From: Rhizobium leguminosarum bv. trifolii WSM2297
GTDB lineage: Bacteria; Pseudomonadota; Alphaproteobacteria; Rhizobiales; Rhizobiaceae
Length of the DNA: 64,000 nt
Direction: 5' to 3'
Assembly (NCBI RefSeq): GCF_000271845.1
Contig: NZ_JH719395.1
Span: 2,702,108 to 2,766,107 of the forward strand
The stretch's first letter is position 1. The number at the start of each line of letters is the position of its first letter. The notes under the pieces are model-generated. The model made no database searches, was not told where the DNA came from, and was given only the letters and a program-made list of their open reading frames with translations. Both the position numbers and the translations under genes were made by a program. Positions 55,543-64,000 of the stretch are shown here, in pieces.

Positions 55543-56757
55543 ATGACTGAAGTCACCGAGCTCAGCAGGCCTCAGGGTGAAGCACTCAATACCAGGGAAG
55601 TGCTTCTCAACCTCGGTCCGCAGCACCCCAGCACCCATGGGGTTCTTCGGCTCGTCCTCGAACTGGACGGCGAGTTCGTCGAGCGCGTCGATCCACACAT
55701 CGGCTACCTCCATCGCGGCACCGAAAAACTGGCGGAGAGCTTCACCTACACCCAGATTTTTCCGCTCACCGACCGGCTCGACTATCTCTGTCCGCCCTCG
55801 AACAACCTCGCCTTCGCGCTGGCGGTGGAGAAACTCCTCGGCATAGAAGCACCGATCCGCGCGCAATATATCCGCGTGATGATGGCCGAACTGGCGCGCA
55901 TCTCCGGCCATGTCCTGATCACCGGCGCGCTGCCGATGGACCTCGGCGCCATGACGGCCTTGCTTTACGCCATGCGGGAGCGCGAAATGATCATGGACCT
56001 CCTGGAAATGATCAGCGGTGCGCGCATGCACACGTCCTTCTGCAGGGTTGGCGGAGTGCGCGAGGATCTGCCTGACGGTTTCCTTCCCAAGATCAGGGAG
56101 TTCTGCGACATCTTCCCGAACCGGATCCGCGACTATGAGCGGTTGCTCGAAAACAACCGGGTGTTCCTGAAGCGCACGCAGGGGATCGGCGTGATCGCCG
56201 CCGAGGACGCCATCGATCTTGGCCTGAGCGGTCCGAACCTGCGCGCTTCGGGCGTCGACTGGGACATCCGTCGCGACGAGCCCTATGAGATCTACGACCG
56301 GATCGCGTTCAACGTCATTACCCGCGATGAGGGCGATTGCTATGCACGCTGGCGATGCCGCGTGGATGAGATGCGCGAAAGCATAGGGATCATCGAGCAA
56401 TGCCTCGACCAGATGCCAGAGGGGCCGTTCCAGATCGACATGCCAACAATCGCGTTCCCGGTGGACAAGGACAAGGTGCATTGCTCGATGGAAGCACTGA
56501 TCCAGCATTTCGACCTGTCGGCCTATGGCTTCAAGGTGCCGAAGGGCGAGGTCTATTCGGCGATCGAGGCACCAAAGGGCGAGCTTGGCTTCTATATCAT
56601 CAGCGACGGGTCGCCAAAACCGTTCCGCATGAAGGTGCGGGCACCCTCGTTCGTCAACCTTCAGGGGCTGTTCGGGGTGACCAACGCCCGCTATCTGGCC
56701 GACATGATCGCCGTGCTTGGCAGTCTCGATCCAGTGATGGCGGAGGTGGACAAGTAG
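55543..56757 (+). CDS. nuoD: NADH-quinone oxidoreductase subunit D
   Basis: 404 residues. LNLGPQHPSTHGVLRLVLELDGE, HIGYLHRGTEKLAE and the carboxyl end RAPSFVNLQGLFGVTNARYLADMIAVLGSLDPVMAEVDK show the 49-kDa subunit that lines the quinone pocket (His of HPSTHG). 29 bases after nuoC. Confidence 0.95.
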   Translation: MTEVTELSRPQGEALNTREVLLNLGPQHPSTHGVLRLVLELDGEFVERVDPHIGYLHRGTEKLAESFTYTQIFPLTDRLDYLCPPSNNLAFALAVEKLLGIEAPIRAQYIRVMMAELARISGHVLITGALPMDLGAMTALLYAMREREMIMDLLEMISGARMHTSFCRVGGVREDLPDGFLPKIREFCDIFPNRIRDYERLLENNRVFLKRTQGIGVIAAEDAIDLGLSGPNLRASGVDWDIRRDEPYEIYDRIAFNVITRDEGDCYARWRCRVDEMRESIGIIEQCLDQMPEGPFQIDMPTIAFPVDKDKVHCSMEALIQHFDLSAYGFKVPKGEVYSAIEAPKGELGFYIISDGSPKPFRMKVRAPSFVNLQGLFGVTNARYLADMIAVLGSLDPVMAEVDK

Positions 56758-56773
56758 CAGGGATTTGAATGCA

Positions 56774-57283
56774 ATGACCATGCGCGAAAGGATAAAAGAG
56801 GCAGCGGCGCGGTATCCAGACCAGCGCTCTGCGATCATGCCCGCGCTTCTGATCGCGCAGAGGGAGCATGGCCATCTGCCTCGTCAGGTGCTCCAAGAGG
56901 TCGCCGACATTCTCGGAGTCGAACGGATCTGGGTCTACGAGCTGGCGACCTTTTATACCCTCTACCATACCGAGCCGGTGGGCATGTTCCACCTGCAGCT
57001 CTGTGACAATGTTTCCTGCATGCTATGCGGAGCCGAGGACCTGCTGAAGCATCTGGAAACGACGCTGGCGATCAGCAAGGGCGACACCACGCCGGACGGG
57101 CTGTTCACGCTTTCCTCCGTCGAGTGCCTCGGTGCCTGCGAGATGGCTCCGGTGATGCAGGTCGGCGACGATTATCATGGCGCCCTTGATGTCGCGCGGA
57201 TCGATGCACTTTTGGACAACCTGCGGGCTACGACGGAACGGGGCGCGAGCATCGAGCCCTCTGCGCGACCGCGGGGAGAGTAG
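56774..57283 (+). CDS. nuoE: NADH-quinone oxidoreductase subunit E
   Basis: 169 residues from the ATG at 56774 (alternatives: TTG 56765, ATG 56780). The [2Fe-2S] N1a ligands are in CDNVSCMLC and VECLGACEMAP. Subunit of the NADH dehydrogenase module. Four bases before nuoF. Confidence 0.93.
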   Translation: MTMRERIKEAAARYPDQRSAIMPALLIAQREHGHLPRQVLQEVADILGVERIWVYELATFYTLYHTEPVGMFHLQLCDNVSCMLCGAEDLLKHLETTLAISKGDTTPDGLFTLSSVECLGACEMAPVMQVGDDYHGALDVARIDALLDNLRATTERGASIEPSARPRGE

Positions 57284-57287
57284 CGCC

Positions 57288-58553
57288 ATGTTCGAGCCGG
57301 TTCTCCTCAAGAATGTCGCCGTGCCGGACAGTCACCTGCTCTCGACCTACGAGGCTGGCGGCGGCTACCAGGCACTGGCGAAGGCGCTGCGCGAATACAC
57401 GCCTGGCGAGGTTATCGACCTCGTCAAACAGTCGAACCTGCGCGGTCGCGGCGGTGCCGGATTCCCGACGGGCATGAAATGGAGTTTCGTGCCGAAGCAG
57501 GTCGACAAGCCGAAATATCTTTGCTGCAACGCCGATGAGGGCGAGCCAGGCACCTTCAAGGACCGGATCATCATGGAGCGCGATCCGCATCAACTCATCG
57601 AAGGGCTGGCGGTAAGCGCCTATGCGATTGGGGCCAAAACCGCCTATGTCTACATTCGCGGAGAATATGTGACGGCGATCCGTCGCCTGGAGCAGGCGAT
57701 CGCCGAGGCACACGAAAAGGGTTATCTGGGAACGGGCATTCTCGGCTCGAATTTCGATTTCGCCGTCCACATCCACTGCGGCGCCGGCGCCTATATCTGC
57801 GGCGAGGAGACTGCGATGCTCGAGTCGCTCGAGGGCAAGCGGGCGCAGCCGCGATTGAAGCCGCCGTTTCCGGCCGTGGCCGGGCTCTACGCCAGCCCGA
57901 CTGTGATCAACAATGTCGAGACGCTGGCCTGTGTGCCGCATATCGTGGCGCGGGGCGCGGACTGGTTCCGCGGCATCGGCCCGGACAAGAGCCCCGGCCC
58001 GAAGCTCTACTGCCTCAGCGGGCAGGTGCGCAAACCCGGCCTCTACGAGTTGCCGATGGGTATACCACTGCGCGAGCTGGTCGAGGAACATGCCGGCGGG
58101 GCCTTACCGGGACGCAAGATCAAGGCGGTGATCCCGGGCGGCGTCTCAGCGCCGGTCATCCCTGAGCACGGGCTGGACGTGATGATGGATTTTGACTCGC
58201 TGGCTGCCGCCGGCTCGATGCTCGGTTCGGCTGGCGTTATCGTGATCGACGATAGCACCTGCATGGTCAAGGTCGCCACCAGGATCATCGAGTTCTTCCA
58301 CCATGAGTCCTGCGGCAAGTGCACGCCCTGCCGGGAAGGATTGAACTGGGTCGTGAAGGTCCTGCGCCGGGTTGAAGGCGGGGATGGCGCACCCGGCGAT
58401 CTGGAGCAGCTGGAGATGCTCTGCAAGGGCATTTTCGGCAATACGTTTTGTGCCTTGGGTGACGGTGCAGCGATGGGATTGCGGGCAGCACTCGCGCATT
58501 TCCGAGATGAATTCGTCGCGCATGTCGAGGAGCGGAGGTGCCCGTTTCACTGA
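57288..58553 (+). CDS. nuoF: NADH-quinone oxidoreductase subunit F
   Basis: 421 residues from the ATG at 57288 (GGGGAGAG upstream). NADH/FMN site GRGGAGFPTG and CCNADEGEPGTFKDR; N3 cluster in ESCGKCTPCREG plus NTFCALGDGA. It takes the hydride from NADH. Confidence 0.95.
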   Translation: MFEPVLLKNVAVPDSHLLSTYEAGGGYQALAKALREYTPGEVIDLVKQSNLRGRGGAGFPTGMKWSFVPKQVDKPKYLCCNADEGEPGTFKDRIIMERDPHQLIEGLAVSAYAIGAKTAYVYIRGEYVTAIRRLEQAIAEAHEKGYLGTGILGSNFDFAVHIHCGAGAYICGEETAMLESLEGKRAQPRLKPPFPAVAGLYASPTVINNVETLACVPHIVARGADWFRGIGPDKSPGPKLYCLSGQVRKPGLYELPMGIPLRELVEEHAGGALPGRKIKAVIPGGVSAPVIPEHGLDVMMDFDSLAAAGSMLGSAGVIVIDDSTCMVKVATRIIEFFHHESCGKCTPCREGLNWVVKVLRRVEGGDGAPGDLEQLEMLCKGIFGNTFCALGDGAAMGLRAALAHFRDEFVAHVEERRCPFH

Positions 58554-58587
58554 AGTGAGTGTGCTGGATCTGGGTTGTGAGGAGACC

Positions 58588-61167
58588 ATGCTTAAAGTCA
58601 CGATCGATGGACAAACGCTGGAAGTTGAGGCTGGCTCGACGGTGTTGCAGTCCGCCCTGCGTTTGGGCATCGATATCCCGACCTTCTGCTATATGAAGCG
58701 CCTGCCGGCGCTGGCCTCCTGCCGCATGTGTCTGGTGGAGATCGAGGGCTTGCGCCGGCTGCAGCCGTCCTGCGCTACTGCGGTCACCGATGGCATGGTC
58801 GTGCGGACGAATACGCCTCTGATCGAGGAAACGCGCTCTTCCATGCTCGACATGCTGCTCGCCAACCACCCCCTCGACTGCCCGATCTGCGACAAGGGCG
58901 GCGAATGCGAACTTCAGGACATGGTAATGGCCTACGGGCCCCGCGAAAGCCAATTCCGCGATGACAAACGTGTGTTCCACTCCGAGGACATTCGTCTGAG
59001 CCCGGTCATCATCATGAACGTCAACCGCTGCATCCAGTGCCAGCGCTGTGTCCGGATGTGTGAGGAGGTCGTCGGCGCGGTGGCGCTGGGCACCGTCGAA
59101 AAAGGCATGGATACTGCCGTCACCGGCTTCGAGGGCAGTCTGGCGAGTTGCGACCAGTGCGGCAATTGCGTCGAGGTCTGCCCGGTCGGCGCGCTGATGA
59201 GCTTCCCCTACCGCTACAAGGCGCGCCCCTGGGATCTGGTAGAGACCGATACGGTCTGCCCGCATTGTGGCACCGGTTGCCAGCTGACGGTGGGCACGCG
59301 CAAGGGCGAGTTCATGCGGGTGCGCTCGAAGTGGGACGAAGGTGTCAACCACGAAACTCTCTGCGTGCGAGGACGCTTCGGCCTCGATTTCGTTACAAGC
59401 CGGGACCGGATCAAGCAGCCGATGATCCGTCGGGATGGCGCCCTGGTTCCGGTTTCCTGGGACGAAGCCGGGGACTATCTGCGCCGGCGACTCTTGGCCG
59501 TCGAGAGCAAGGATGCCGGCGGGCTGGCCTCGCCTCGCCTGCCCAACGAGGTGCTTTATCAGTTCCAGAAGCTGCTGCGAACAGTATTCCGGACCAACAA
59601 CATTGATTGTTCGTCACGCTGGGCCGCGCCCTTCGATACGCTCGGCCCGCTATTGGGAGCTTTCTACAGCCGCACACCGCTCGACGACGTAATCGGCAAC
59701 AACTGCGTGCTCGTCGTCGGCGGCAATGTGACCGAGGAGAATCCCGTCACCGAATACCTGCTGCGAGACGCCGCGCGGCGGCGGCAGGCCGGATTGCTGA
59801 TGCTGTCGGCGCGGCCATCGCGTCTAGACGCCGATGCCAGGGTGGTGGTTCGCGTGCCGCCGGGCGGAGAAGAGGCGAGCCTTGCGGCGGTGGTAACCGC
59901 GCTCATGGCGGCAGCCGGTCAGACCTTGCCGGGCGACGCATTTGCGGACTTCGGTGCGATGATCGGCAGACCAGCAGCGGGCACCGGCAGCGACGGGCCG
60001 GATCGTCTGGCCACCGCGCTCAAGGAATGCCGTAGCGTCACCGTGCTTGTCAGCGTCGATCTCCTGAGATCACCCGAAGCGCGCGCGACGCTACAGCAGC
60101 TCAGCAACCTGCTGCACGTTTTGCGCCTGCTCGGCAAGGGCCCGGCTATGCAGTTTCTGTTCGATCGTGCCAACCAGATGGGCGCCTGGGACATGGGGGT
60201 CCTGCCGGCGGCTCTGCCGGGGTTGCGGGCGGTCGCCGATGACGCGGCGCGCGCAGTTCTTGCACGAAACTGGGGCGCCGAAATCCCGTCTGAACCCGGA
60301 GCGGATCTCGACGCCATGCTGGAGCTCTGCGTCGGCGGGCGGATGGGCGCGCTCTACATCGTCGGAACCGACCCCCTGGTCGCCTATCCCGACCGGGACT
60401 TTGTGACGCGGGCGCTTGGCGCCGCCGATCTCCTGATCGTGCAGGACGCGTTCCTCACGGATACGGCGGGTATGGCCGAGGTCGTCTTGCCCGCGGCGGG
60501 CTACGGCGAGGAATCCGGAACGTTCACCAACAACGAGGGCCGGATCCAGAATGTTCGCAAATTCCGTGAGCCCGTTTTCGAGGCGCGAGGCAATCTGGCG
60601 ATTGTCGACTTCGTCGCCGCGCTACGAAACCAGGCGCTGCGGCCTTCGACACAAGGCGAAATTTTCGACGAAATTACCCGGGTGGTTCCGGCCTATCAGG
60701 GGTTGACGCAGGATGGGCTTGGCGCCGACGGCGCATTCACCAAGGCGGTGCCGACATTCTCGGCTGACGTGTTCCTTGCGCCGCCGCCCGTTCCAAGAGC
60801 AGCCGACCGGCTCATGCTGATCACCGGCGACTGCCTGTTCCACAACGGATATCTCTCCGAACGGTCGGACATCCTGAACACGGTCGCCAACGATCCCTAT
60901 GTCGCGATGAGCGCTCAGGATACGGCGGAGCTTGGCCTTTCGGATGGCGATCAGGTAATCGTGCGTTCCGGCCACGGCGAACTGACGGTGCAGCTCAAGG
61001 TCGACAGGCGGTTTCCCAAGGGCCTCGTCTTCGTTCCGGAAAACTACAGAGCCTTGCGTCTCAACAGCCTGCTGCGGCGGGGCGAATATCCATGCGCGGT
61101 GGAAGTCCAGAAGGCGCATGCCACTCTTGAGGTCAACCGCCCAAGCCGGATCTGGCGTGGGGTCTGA
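58588..61167 (+). CDS. nuoG: NADH-quinone oxidoreductase subunit G
   Basis: 859 residues from the ATG at 58588 (GAGGAG upstream). [2Fe-2S] domain with CYMKRLPALASCRMC, His-ligated cluster HPLDCPICDKGGECELQD, 2x[4Fe-4S] CIQCQRCVRMC and CDQCGNCVEVCPVGAL, then CPHCGTGC with a fourth Cys in ETLCVRGRFG, which is the extra N7 cluster seen in E. coli NuoG. A molybdopterin-type fold follows and ends with a dinucleotide-binding domain (LSDGDQVIVRSGHGELTVQL). Last gene of the rightward run. Confidence 0.94.
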   Translation: MLKVTIDGQTLEVEAGSTVLQSALRLGIDIPTFCYMKRLPALASCRMCLVEIEGLRRLQPSCATAVTDGMVVRTNTPLIEETRSSMLDMLLANHPLDCPICDKGGECELQDMVMAYGPRESQFRDDKRVFHSEDIRLSPVIIMNVNRCIQCQRCVRMCEEVVGAVALGTVEKGMDTAVTGFEGSLASCDQCGNCVEVCPVGALMSFPYRYKARPWDLVETDTVCPHCGTGCQLTVGTRKGEFMRVRSKWDEGVNHETLCVRGRFGLDFVTSRDRIKQPMIRRDGALVPVSWDEAGDYLRRRLLAVESKDAGGLASPRLPNEVLYQFQKLLRTVFRTNNIDCSSRWAAPFDTLGPLLGAFYSRTPLDDVIGNNCVLVVGGNVTEENPVTEYLLRDAARRRQAGLLMLSARPSRLDADARVVVRVPPGGEEASLAAVVTALMAAAGQTLPGDAFADFGAMIGRPAAGTGSDGPDRLATALKECRSVTVLVSVDLLRSPEARATLQQLSNLLHVLRLLGKGPAMQFLFDRANQMGAWDMGVLPAALPGLRAVADDAARAVLARNWGAEIPSEPGADLDAMLELCVGGRMGALYIVGTDPLVAYPDRDFVTRALGAADLLIVQDAFLTDTAGMAEVVLPAAGYGEESGTFTNNEGRIQNVRKFREPVFEARGNLAIVDFVAALRNQALRPSTQGEIFDEITRVVPAYQGLTQDGLGADGAFTKAVPTFSADVFLAPPPVPRAADRLMLITGDCLFHNGYLSERSDILNTVANDPYVAMSAQDTAELGLSDGDQVIVRSGHGELTVQLKVDRRFPKGLVFVPENYRALRLNSLLRRGEYPCAVEVQKAHATLEVNRPSRIWRGV

Positions 61168-61239
61168 AGAGTTGGGGTCGGGGCACAAGGCTCCGCGGCA
61201 AGCTGCCCGCCCCAGCGTCTTTACATCGAGCTGGCGACG

Positions 61240-61680
61240 TCAGTGATACCTGGTCCCGCAGATGTAATCCTGCAGATCCTGCTCGGTACGCTGCGCTTCG
61301 TCGAGCCTGTGCTTAACCACATCTCCGATGCTGACCACGCCGACAACGTTGCCTCCATCCGTGACCAACACATGGCGCGTACGCCGTTGGGTCATGATCC
61401 CCATCGCGACGGGCAGCAAATCTTGTGTCGAACACGTCGCCACATTGCGGTTCATGATGTCCGCGACCCGCATCGCCGCCGCCTCGGCCCCGTATTCCGC
61501 CACCGCATTGCAGCAATCCCGCTCCGACAGGCTACCGAGGTATTTGTTGTTCGATCGGCTCACGACGACGAAGCCGATATTGTTGTCTCGAAACAACCTC
61601 AGTACCTCCACCATCGTCTGATCGGGAGCGACCGCGATGACACCGACACCCTTGTTCTTCATGATTTCACCGACAAACAT
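61240..61680 (-). CDS. Tandem CBS-domain protein
   Basis: 146 residues, two CBS motifs: IMKNKGVGVIAVAPDQTMVEVLRLFRDNNIGFVVVS and DIMNRNVATCSTQDLLPVAMGIMTQRRTRHVLVTD, ending GVVSIGDVVKHRL. Stand-alone CBS pairs bind AMP, ATP or NAD-type ligands and often regulate partner enzymes. Here it is downstream of nuoI in the leftward run and convergent with nuoG. A link to complex I is only suggested by place. Confidence 0.88.
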   Translation of the reverse strand: MFVGEIMKNKGVGVIAVAPDQTMVEVLRLFRDNNIGFVVVSRSNNKYLGSLSERDCCNAVAEYGAEAAAMRVADIMNRNVATCSTQDLLPVAMGIMTQRRTRHVLVTDGGNVVGVVSIGDVVKHRLDEAQRTEQDLQDYICGTRYH

Positions 61681-61725
61681 CTGAGCCTCCTCTTCGAGCG
61701 CTTCGGTTTGATGGATGGCGCGCGT

Positions 61726-62292
61726 TCATGTTCGCCGAATATTCCGCCACCAGTTGTAGCCCTGCGTCTCTTTCGTCTCGACAAGTACGTCCTTCTTCGT
61801 ATTCAGGCGCGCGGCAACCACGCCGCCGCCGGTTGCCGCCTTGCCCGGCTTGCCGAGCAGATCGTCGCGCCCGATCACCAGGTCAGCGGAGGAAAAACTC
61901 GAAAATTCGTATTGTTGCCCAAGTGCGATTGCATCCGCCGGGCAGGCGTCCTCGCACAACCCGCAGAACAGGCAGCGAGCTGTGTCGATTTCAAATTTCG
62001 CCGGGTGTCGGTTGCCCTTCTCGTCCTCATACGGGACGACTTCAATGCACTCACAGGGACAGATCCGCGCGCAGAGTTCGCAAGCCACGCACTTGATCTC
62101 GCCCTCTTCATCACGCGTCAGGAAGTGATGCCCGCGATAGCGCGAGTAGGGCAGCCATTTTTCCTTGTCCGGATACTGCATGGTTACGGTTCTGGAGAAC
62201 AGGTAACCGAAGGTCAGAGCCAACGCATTCGCCAGATCGGCGAAGAACGCCCAGCCGATCCATGTTCCAACTCTGTTCTGCGCGCGCGACAT
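61726..62292 (-). CDS. nuoI: NADH-quinone oxidoreductase subunit I
   Basis: 188 residues. Two [4Fe-4S] motifs: CVACELCARICPCECI and CLFCGLCEDACPADAI (clusters N6a and N6b). The carboxyl tail VLVETKETQGYNWWRNIRR fits the family. It lies on the strand opposite to nuoJ-nuoG, ten bases downstream of nuoH. Confidence 0.95.
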   Translation of the reverse strand: MSRAQNRVGTWIGWAFFADLANALALTFGYLFSRTVTMQYPDKEKWLPYSRYRGHHFLTRDEEGEIKCVACELCARICPCECIEVVPYEDEKGNRHPAKFEIDTARCLFCGLCEDACPADAIALGQQYEFSSFSSADLVIGRDDLLGKPGKAATGGGVVAARLNTKKDVLVETKETQGYNWWRNIRRT

Positions 62293-62302
62293 CGCCGCCT
62301 CG

Positions 62303-63304
62303 CTACGGAGCCGCTATGGCCCCTAAAAGTACACCGGTTATAATTATGTTCGCCATCGCCAGAGGAAGCAAGACTTTCCATCCGATCGCCATCAATTGGT
62401 CGTAGCGGTAGCGGGGGAAAGTGAAGCGGAACCAGATAAACACATAGACGAAGAATGCGACCTTGAGCACAAACCAGAGGAGTGGTGGCAAGGGGATTAG
62501 GACACCGTTCCAGCCGCCGAAAAACAGGATCACTACCAGGACCGACACCAGCAACACGATGGCATATTCGCTGACCATGAAAAACGCAAAGCGGATACCG
62601 CTGTATTCGGTATGGAACCCGGCCCCTAGATCGCCTTCCGCTTCCGCCAGGTCGAAGGGAATGCGCTGCGCTTCGGCCAATCCGGCGACGAAGAACACGA
62701 AGAACCCGACCGGTTGGTAGACGATGTTCCAGACATCGGCCTGCGCCCGCACGATCTCGAGAAGGCTCATGGATTGCGCCAGCATGACCACGCCGATGAC
62801 CGCGAACCCCATCGGGATTTCGTAGCTGATCATCTGCGCGCAGGTTCTGAGGCTGCCCAAGACAGCGTATTTGCTGTTGGAGGCCCAGCCGCCGAAGATG
62901 ACGCCATAAACCTCGATCCCTATCACCGAGAAAACGAAAAGGATGGCCACATTCATGTTGGAGACGTAGAGCGTGAACTCGTGGCCGATGACCGAGACAG
63001 TGTCGCCGAAGGGGATCGCGACGAACACCACAAAGGGCGGGGCGAGCGCCAGGATTGGCGCCAGTTTGAACAGGAACCGGTCGGCGTCGGCCGGGATGTG
63101 ATCCTCTTTGGTCAGGAGCTTGATTCCGTCCGCCACAGGCTGCAAAAGCCCGTGCCATCCCACGCGCATCGGCCCCATCCGCTGCTGCATATGCCCGGCG
63201 ATCTTGCGTTCCAGCCAGGTTAGCGGCAAGGGTAGCAACAGCAGGATCGCAATCAGGAACGCGACCTTCAAGACGATCAGGCCAAGGGCGACGATAAGTT
63301 CCAT
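62303..63304 (-). CDS. nuoH: NADH-quinone oxidoreductase subunit H
   Basis: 333 residues, eight helices. ERKIAGHMQQRMGPMRVGWHGLLQPVADGIKLLTKED is the conserved quinone-channel entry, EAEGDLGAGFHTEYSGIRFAFF the Glu-rich loop, and WFRFTFPRYRYDQLM the end. First gene of the leftward nuoH-nuoI run. Confidence 0.95.
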   Translation of the reverse strand: MELIVALGLIVLKVAFLIAILLLLPLPLTWLERKIAGHMQQRMGPMRVGWHGLLQPVADGIKLLTKEDHIPADADRFLFKLAPILALAPPFVVFVAIPFGDTVSVIGHEFTLYVSNMNVAILFVFSVIGIEVYGVIFGGWASNSKYAVLGSLRTCAQMISYEIPMGFAVIGVVMLAQSMSLLEIVRAQADVWNIVYQPVGFFVFFVAGLAEAQRIPFDLAEAEGDLGAGFHTEYSGIRFAFFMVSEYAIVLLVSVLVVILFFGGWNGVLIPLPPLLWFVLKVAFFVYVFIWFRFTFPRYRYDQLMAIGWKVLLPLAMANIIITGVLLGAIAAP

Positions 63305-63651
63305 GATCCCGGCTACTTATTCATCGGGTTGAAGCGCGCGACCGGACTTTTGGCTCCGGCTATACAATGAACACTGCGCACACTTTTCAGACTACATGGT
63401 ACAACGGCGACGCACCTCATACAATGCCGTCGCAGTTATGTCGTCGCTGGCTATGATGTGTCCGGGCTCAAGACGTTTTGAGACGGGTGGTTCGCTGCGC
63501 AAGATGAAAGCTTCGCTTTTTCGCCAGTTGCACTGCGCCATCTTGCGTATCAAAAACCGCCGAGGCTCTCATCGCTGCCGGATGAAAGTTCCGTGGCAGG
63601 CCAGACTGAAGGCAGTTGAAGAACTCTCAGTGCTTGTCTGTTTGCCGACGC
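63305..63651. other. Intergenic region left of the terminator, no gene seen
   Basis: About 350 bases holding the presumed nuoH promoter. A 9-base inverted repeat, CGCAAGATG at 63498-63506 with CATCTTGCG at 63539-63547, lies within it. No protein-like frame is convincing. Confidence 0.45.
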
Positions 63652-63696
63652 CCAAATACACAAAAGCCCGCACGAGGCGGGCTTTTGTGTATTTGG
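63652..63696 (-). terminator. Long terminator hairpin, likely end of an rRNA/tRNA transcript
   Basis: A perfect 20-base inverted repeat (63652-63671 and 63677-63696) with a 5-base loop ACGAG. The inner part, AAAAGCCCGC/GCGGGCTTTT, is a standard rho-independent terminator that works in both directions. Its right arm runs into a copied tRNA 3' end. Confidence 0.85.
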
Positions 63697-63815
63697 TTGC
63701 GGGGGCAGGATTTGCCCCGTTCGGGTCTTAAAACAGTCCACTGGACTGTTTTATCGGGCTTTGCCCGACCGACCGCTCACCCTTCAGGTTATGGTCCGCA
63801 GGACGACGAGCTACC
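63691..63815 (-). pseudogene. Broken second copy of initiator tRNA
   Basis: Three blocks match the intact tRNA-fMet in the same order and orientation: 24 bases at 63691-63714 (equal to 63882-63905), 13 at 63781-63793 (equal to 63915-63927, CCTTCAGGTTATG with the CAT anticodon complement) and 11 at 63805-63815 (equal to 63933-63943). About 66 bases with a palindrome replace 9 between blocks one and two. The 5' acceptor half is absent. Confidence 0.75.
63728..63753. repeat. Palindromic element inside tRNA remnant
   Basis: TAAAACAGTCCA at 63729-63740 and its complement at 63742-63753 are separated by one base, giving a 12-base perfect palindrome. GGGCTTTGCCCG follows at 63756. It looks like a short rhizobial palindromic repeat that interrupts the copied tRNA. 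Confidence 0.6.
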
Positions 63816-63884
63816 ATCGCCAGCGAAGATGAAGTCTTCGCGCCAGCGATAATGGGTCTTGCTGTTCCGGGAGATAAAGGAATT

Positions 63885-63961
<77 letters not shown>

Positions 63962-64000
63962 ATATTATTTTACAGCAGAAAGGGCCGCTTGCGCGACCCT

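Noticed and set aside
61168..61239. GC-rich partial inverted repeat between nuoG and the CBS gene
   Set aside because: Arms are imperfect and the loop long. A terminator is likely somewhere here but this one is not convincing.

Overview
The window looks like the chromosome of a Rhizobiales alphaproteobacterium, probably Rhizobiaceae or a close relative. The evidence is high GC, class III cyclases with TPR tails, FixJ/FixK-type regulators, rhizobial-style intergenic palindromes, and an initiator tRNA at the right edge where alphaproteobacterial rRNA operons usually end. No rRNA, CRISPR array, transposase or integrase gene was seen. The left end cuts a PQQ glucose dehydrogenase gene (gcd).

Region 1 (0-10.6 kb) holds mixed signalling and membrane genes: gcd, an adenylate cyclase with TPRs, a DUF808 membrane protein, a lipoprotein hydrolase, a K+ channel, a CaCA antiporter, a FixJ-like regulator whose phospho-acceptor Asp is replaced by Glu, and a short membrane-anchored wHTH-like regulator.

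Region 2 (10.6-23.6 kb) is an arginine/ornithine module. It has two tandem Orn/Lys/Arg decarboxylases, the second in one continuous reading frame with a PotE-type antiporter, then an orphan solute-binding protein, an AdiC-like permease, and the arginine deiminase operon arcABC. A perfect FNR/FixK box lies upstream of the decarboxylase operon and a near-perfect one upstream of arcA. Both sit at the distance from a possible -10 expected for activation. Together the genes would consume protons, make ATP from arginine and exchange products when oxygen or pH falls.

Region 3 (24-31.5 kb) is one tightly coupled eight-gene catabolic operon read leftwards: GntR regulator, isocitrate lyase/PEP mutase-type lyase, SDR, TRAP transporter (QMP), GlcD-like FAD dehydrogenase and HpaI-type aldolase. 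A tandem palindrome before gntR is the likely operator. The substrate is unknown but is probably a carboxylic or hydroxy acid.

Region 4 (31.6-46.4 kb) has a Crp/FixK regulator, a CYTH enzyme, a DUF3300/DUF2950 envelope pair, a full-length paralogue of the region 1 regulator, a DUF3302/HlyD pair, and a run of SulP transporter, PPK2, AI-2E transporter, a 40-residue membrane peptide and an MscS channel.

Region 5 (46.8-63.3 kb) encodes a variant respiratory complex I. The order is nuoJ, nuoK, an MrpD-like subunit, an 84-residue membrane protein, a second antiporter-like subunit with a NuoL-type tail, nuoM, nuoN and nuoA-G on the plus strand; a CBS protein, nuoI and nuoH lie on the minus strand. 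There is no ordinary single NuoL: a three-gene module takes its place, giving four antiporter-like subunits. The right edge holds a long terminator hairpin, a broken second copy of the initiator tRNA and the intact tRNA-fMet, so the nuo block may have been inserted beside an rRNA operon tail.
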